This document shows positions 62,741-64,000 of a DNA stretch of 64,000 nt, piece after piece. The first letter of the stretch is position 1. Every line of letters begins with the position of its first letter. This DNA is from Brugia malayi (Eukaryota > Nematoda > Chromadorea > Rhabditida > Onchocercidae), in NCBI RefSeq assembly GCF_000002995.4, contig NW_025062477.1, positions 12,072,696 to 12,136,695 on the forward strand, written 5' to 3'. A program made the position numbers and the translations under genes. The notes under the pieces are model-generated. The model saw only the letters and a list, made by a program, of their open reading frames with translations. It made no database searches and was not told where the DNA came from.

Positions 62741-64000
62741 CTAAAATTTCAAACAATTCAAAAAATGGTTTGTTTCTTTTTTTTACTCTTGAAGAAATTT
62801 CAAATTTATTTTATTAGTAATTTGTTAAAAAAAAAAAATGACTTGTTTCTACATATTAAATTTAATAATCACTATTATTTCTTTTTTATCATCATTATCA
62901 TTCTTTTTTTTTGAAATGATAAATAATATAGTTAATTTTTTTTTTTTTAAAAAAAAAATTACACAAATTAATAAACATTCACGCTAATATGTAAATAATT
63001 TTTCATTAATTGAGAGAAATTATTTTTGAAATTTACTTTTTCCACATATCAAATTTAATAATCACTATTGTCTTTTACCATTGCTTTTTTTGAAATGATA
63101 AATAATATTAAATAGTTAACGAATTATTTATATAGTTTATTTATTAAATAGTTAGGTTGAAATTTGTTTAGTAACAATTACATAATTTATAAACATTAAT
63201 ACTGATATATAAATATATTTTATTTGTTTAGAGAAATCGTTTTTGAAATTTTAAAAATTCAATTTTGTTTGATGAAAATTTTCAAATTTGGTGAAAGTTT
63301 GATGAAAATTTATAAATTTTATCATATAAATAATTTGAAAAGATGAAATTTATAATTCCATCTATGTTTCCATCCATATTCATTTTTTTTATTACAATAC
63401 TAATTATTATTAATAGCCCATTGTTTTTGATTTTAATTTAGCAAAAATTTCTTTCTAATTAATTAAAGGGAAAAAATTAATTTCTAAAATATTATTTCAT
63501 TTCACTAAATTACTAGAAAAAAAGAAATACGCAATTAATTGATTAAGCAAAACAAATCATTCGTTGTAATAATTGATTTTTTATAAAAAAAATTTTTTTT
63601 CTTCTATTTTTATTTCATCTGTATGTTTCACAAATATGTAAATAACTAATATGTAAGTTTATAATCAATAGATGAAAAGATTATTAAAATAATAAATATT
63701 ATATTTGATTCCAAGTAATACTAATTAATTACTTCAATTTTCTTCCTCCATTTTCTTTCTTTTTTTTTGCAGTACTTAAAAATTAAAGCGAAGAAAAGCA
63801 ATAATATAATTAAGTTAAAATGTTAATTTTTTCATTCAATCACTTTCTATTCTTTTTTTTTTTTTTTGAGAAAAAAAATGTTTTTTTAAAAAAAAAGAAC
63901 AATAAACCAATTGTTATTTCGCATTTTTTTTTTTTACATTTTTAAAACTAATCATTAAACTAAAAGCGAAAAAAAAAGAAAAATGTAAGAAAGTTTTAAC
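62741..64000 (-). other. Paramyosin intron (5' part of gene continues beyond window)
   Basis: AT-rich sequence with no coding segment. Since the exon ending at 62740 begins with an acceptor (AATTTTAG) and in mid-codon, this is intron sequence at least in part, and earlier paramyosin exons must lie to the right. Confidence 0.7.

Overview
The window looks like nuclear DNA of a nematode. It is very AT-rich and full of homopolymer and microsatellite tracts. It carries a split paramyosin gene (C. elegans unc-15 type), a nematode ODR-2/HOT-type Ly-6 gene and a eukaryotic tRNA-Asp. Introns mostly follow GTAAGT...TTTNCAG. From memory of family sequences the paramyosin resembles those of spirurid/filarial worms, but I could not run a search and do not name a species.

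Layout. 1-13.7 kb: AT-rich DNA with simple repeats and no convincing gene. 13.77-14.55 kb (-): one long coding exon of an unrecognised low-complexity protein, with no partner exon visible. 14.6-22 kb: AT-rich, microsatellites only. About 22-41.6 kb: an island with fewer homopolymers, more GC and many segmental repeats. It holds (i) an intact six-exon gene for an unrecognised acidic zinc-finger protein (27.86-29.40 kb, +), (ii) a T-rich block with 17 TGCATG motifs (30.86-32.40 kb), (iii) a near-perfect 2.6-kb-arm palindrome (34.91-37.51 and 38.22-40.82 kb), each arm carrying an identical intact five-exon gene for a 218-residue protein that I read as a single KH domain with a degenerate GxxG loop, and (iv) 204-bp inverted repeats at 25.42 and 38.01 kb, each beginning with a perfect 22-bp palindrome, that bound a 12.6-kb interval. 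42.11-42.18 kb (-): tRNA-Asp(GTC). 42.2-48.9 kb: AT-rich, simple repeats, a GATA-motif cluster. 48.98-50.74 kb (+): ODR-2/HOT-like GPI-anchored Ly-6 protein, four exons. 53.95-62.74 kb (-): 13 exons of paramyosin covering the C-terminal ~731 residues; the 5' exons lie beyond the right edge.

How the parts relate. Paramyosin and the Ly-6 protein are ordinary worm genes (muscle thick filament; neuronal/cell surface). The 22-41.6 kb island is the unusual part. It combines two intact genes of no obvious housekeeping family with a young inverted duplication, direct repeats, terminal-type inverted repeats and decayed coding-like fragments. This fits either a large non-autonomous mobile element or a sex-linked/ampliconic-style palindrome; the sequence alone does not decide between them. 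All exon models were made by eye from open frames and splice sites.
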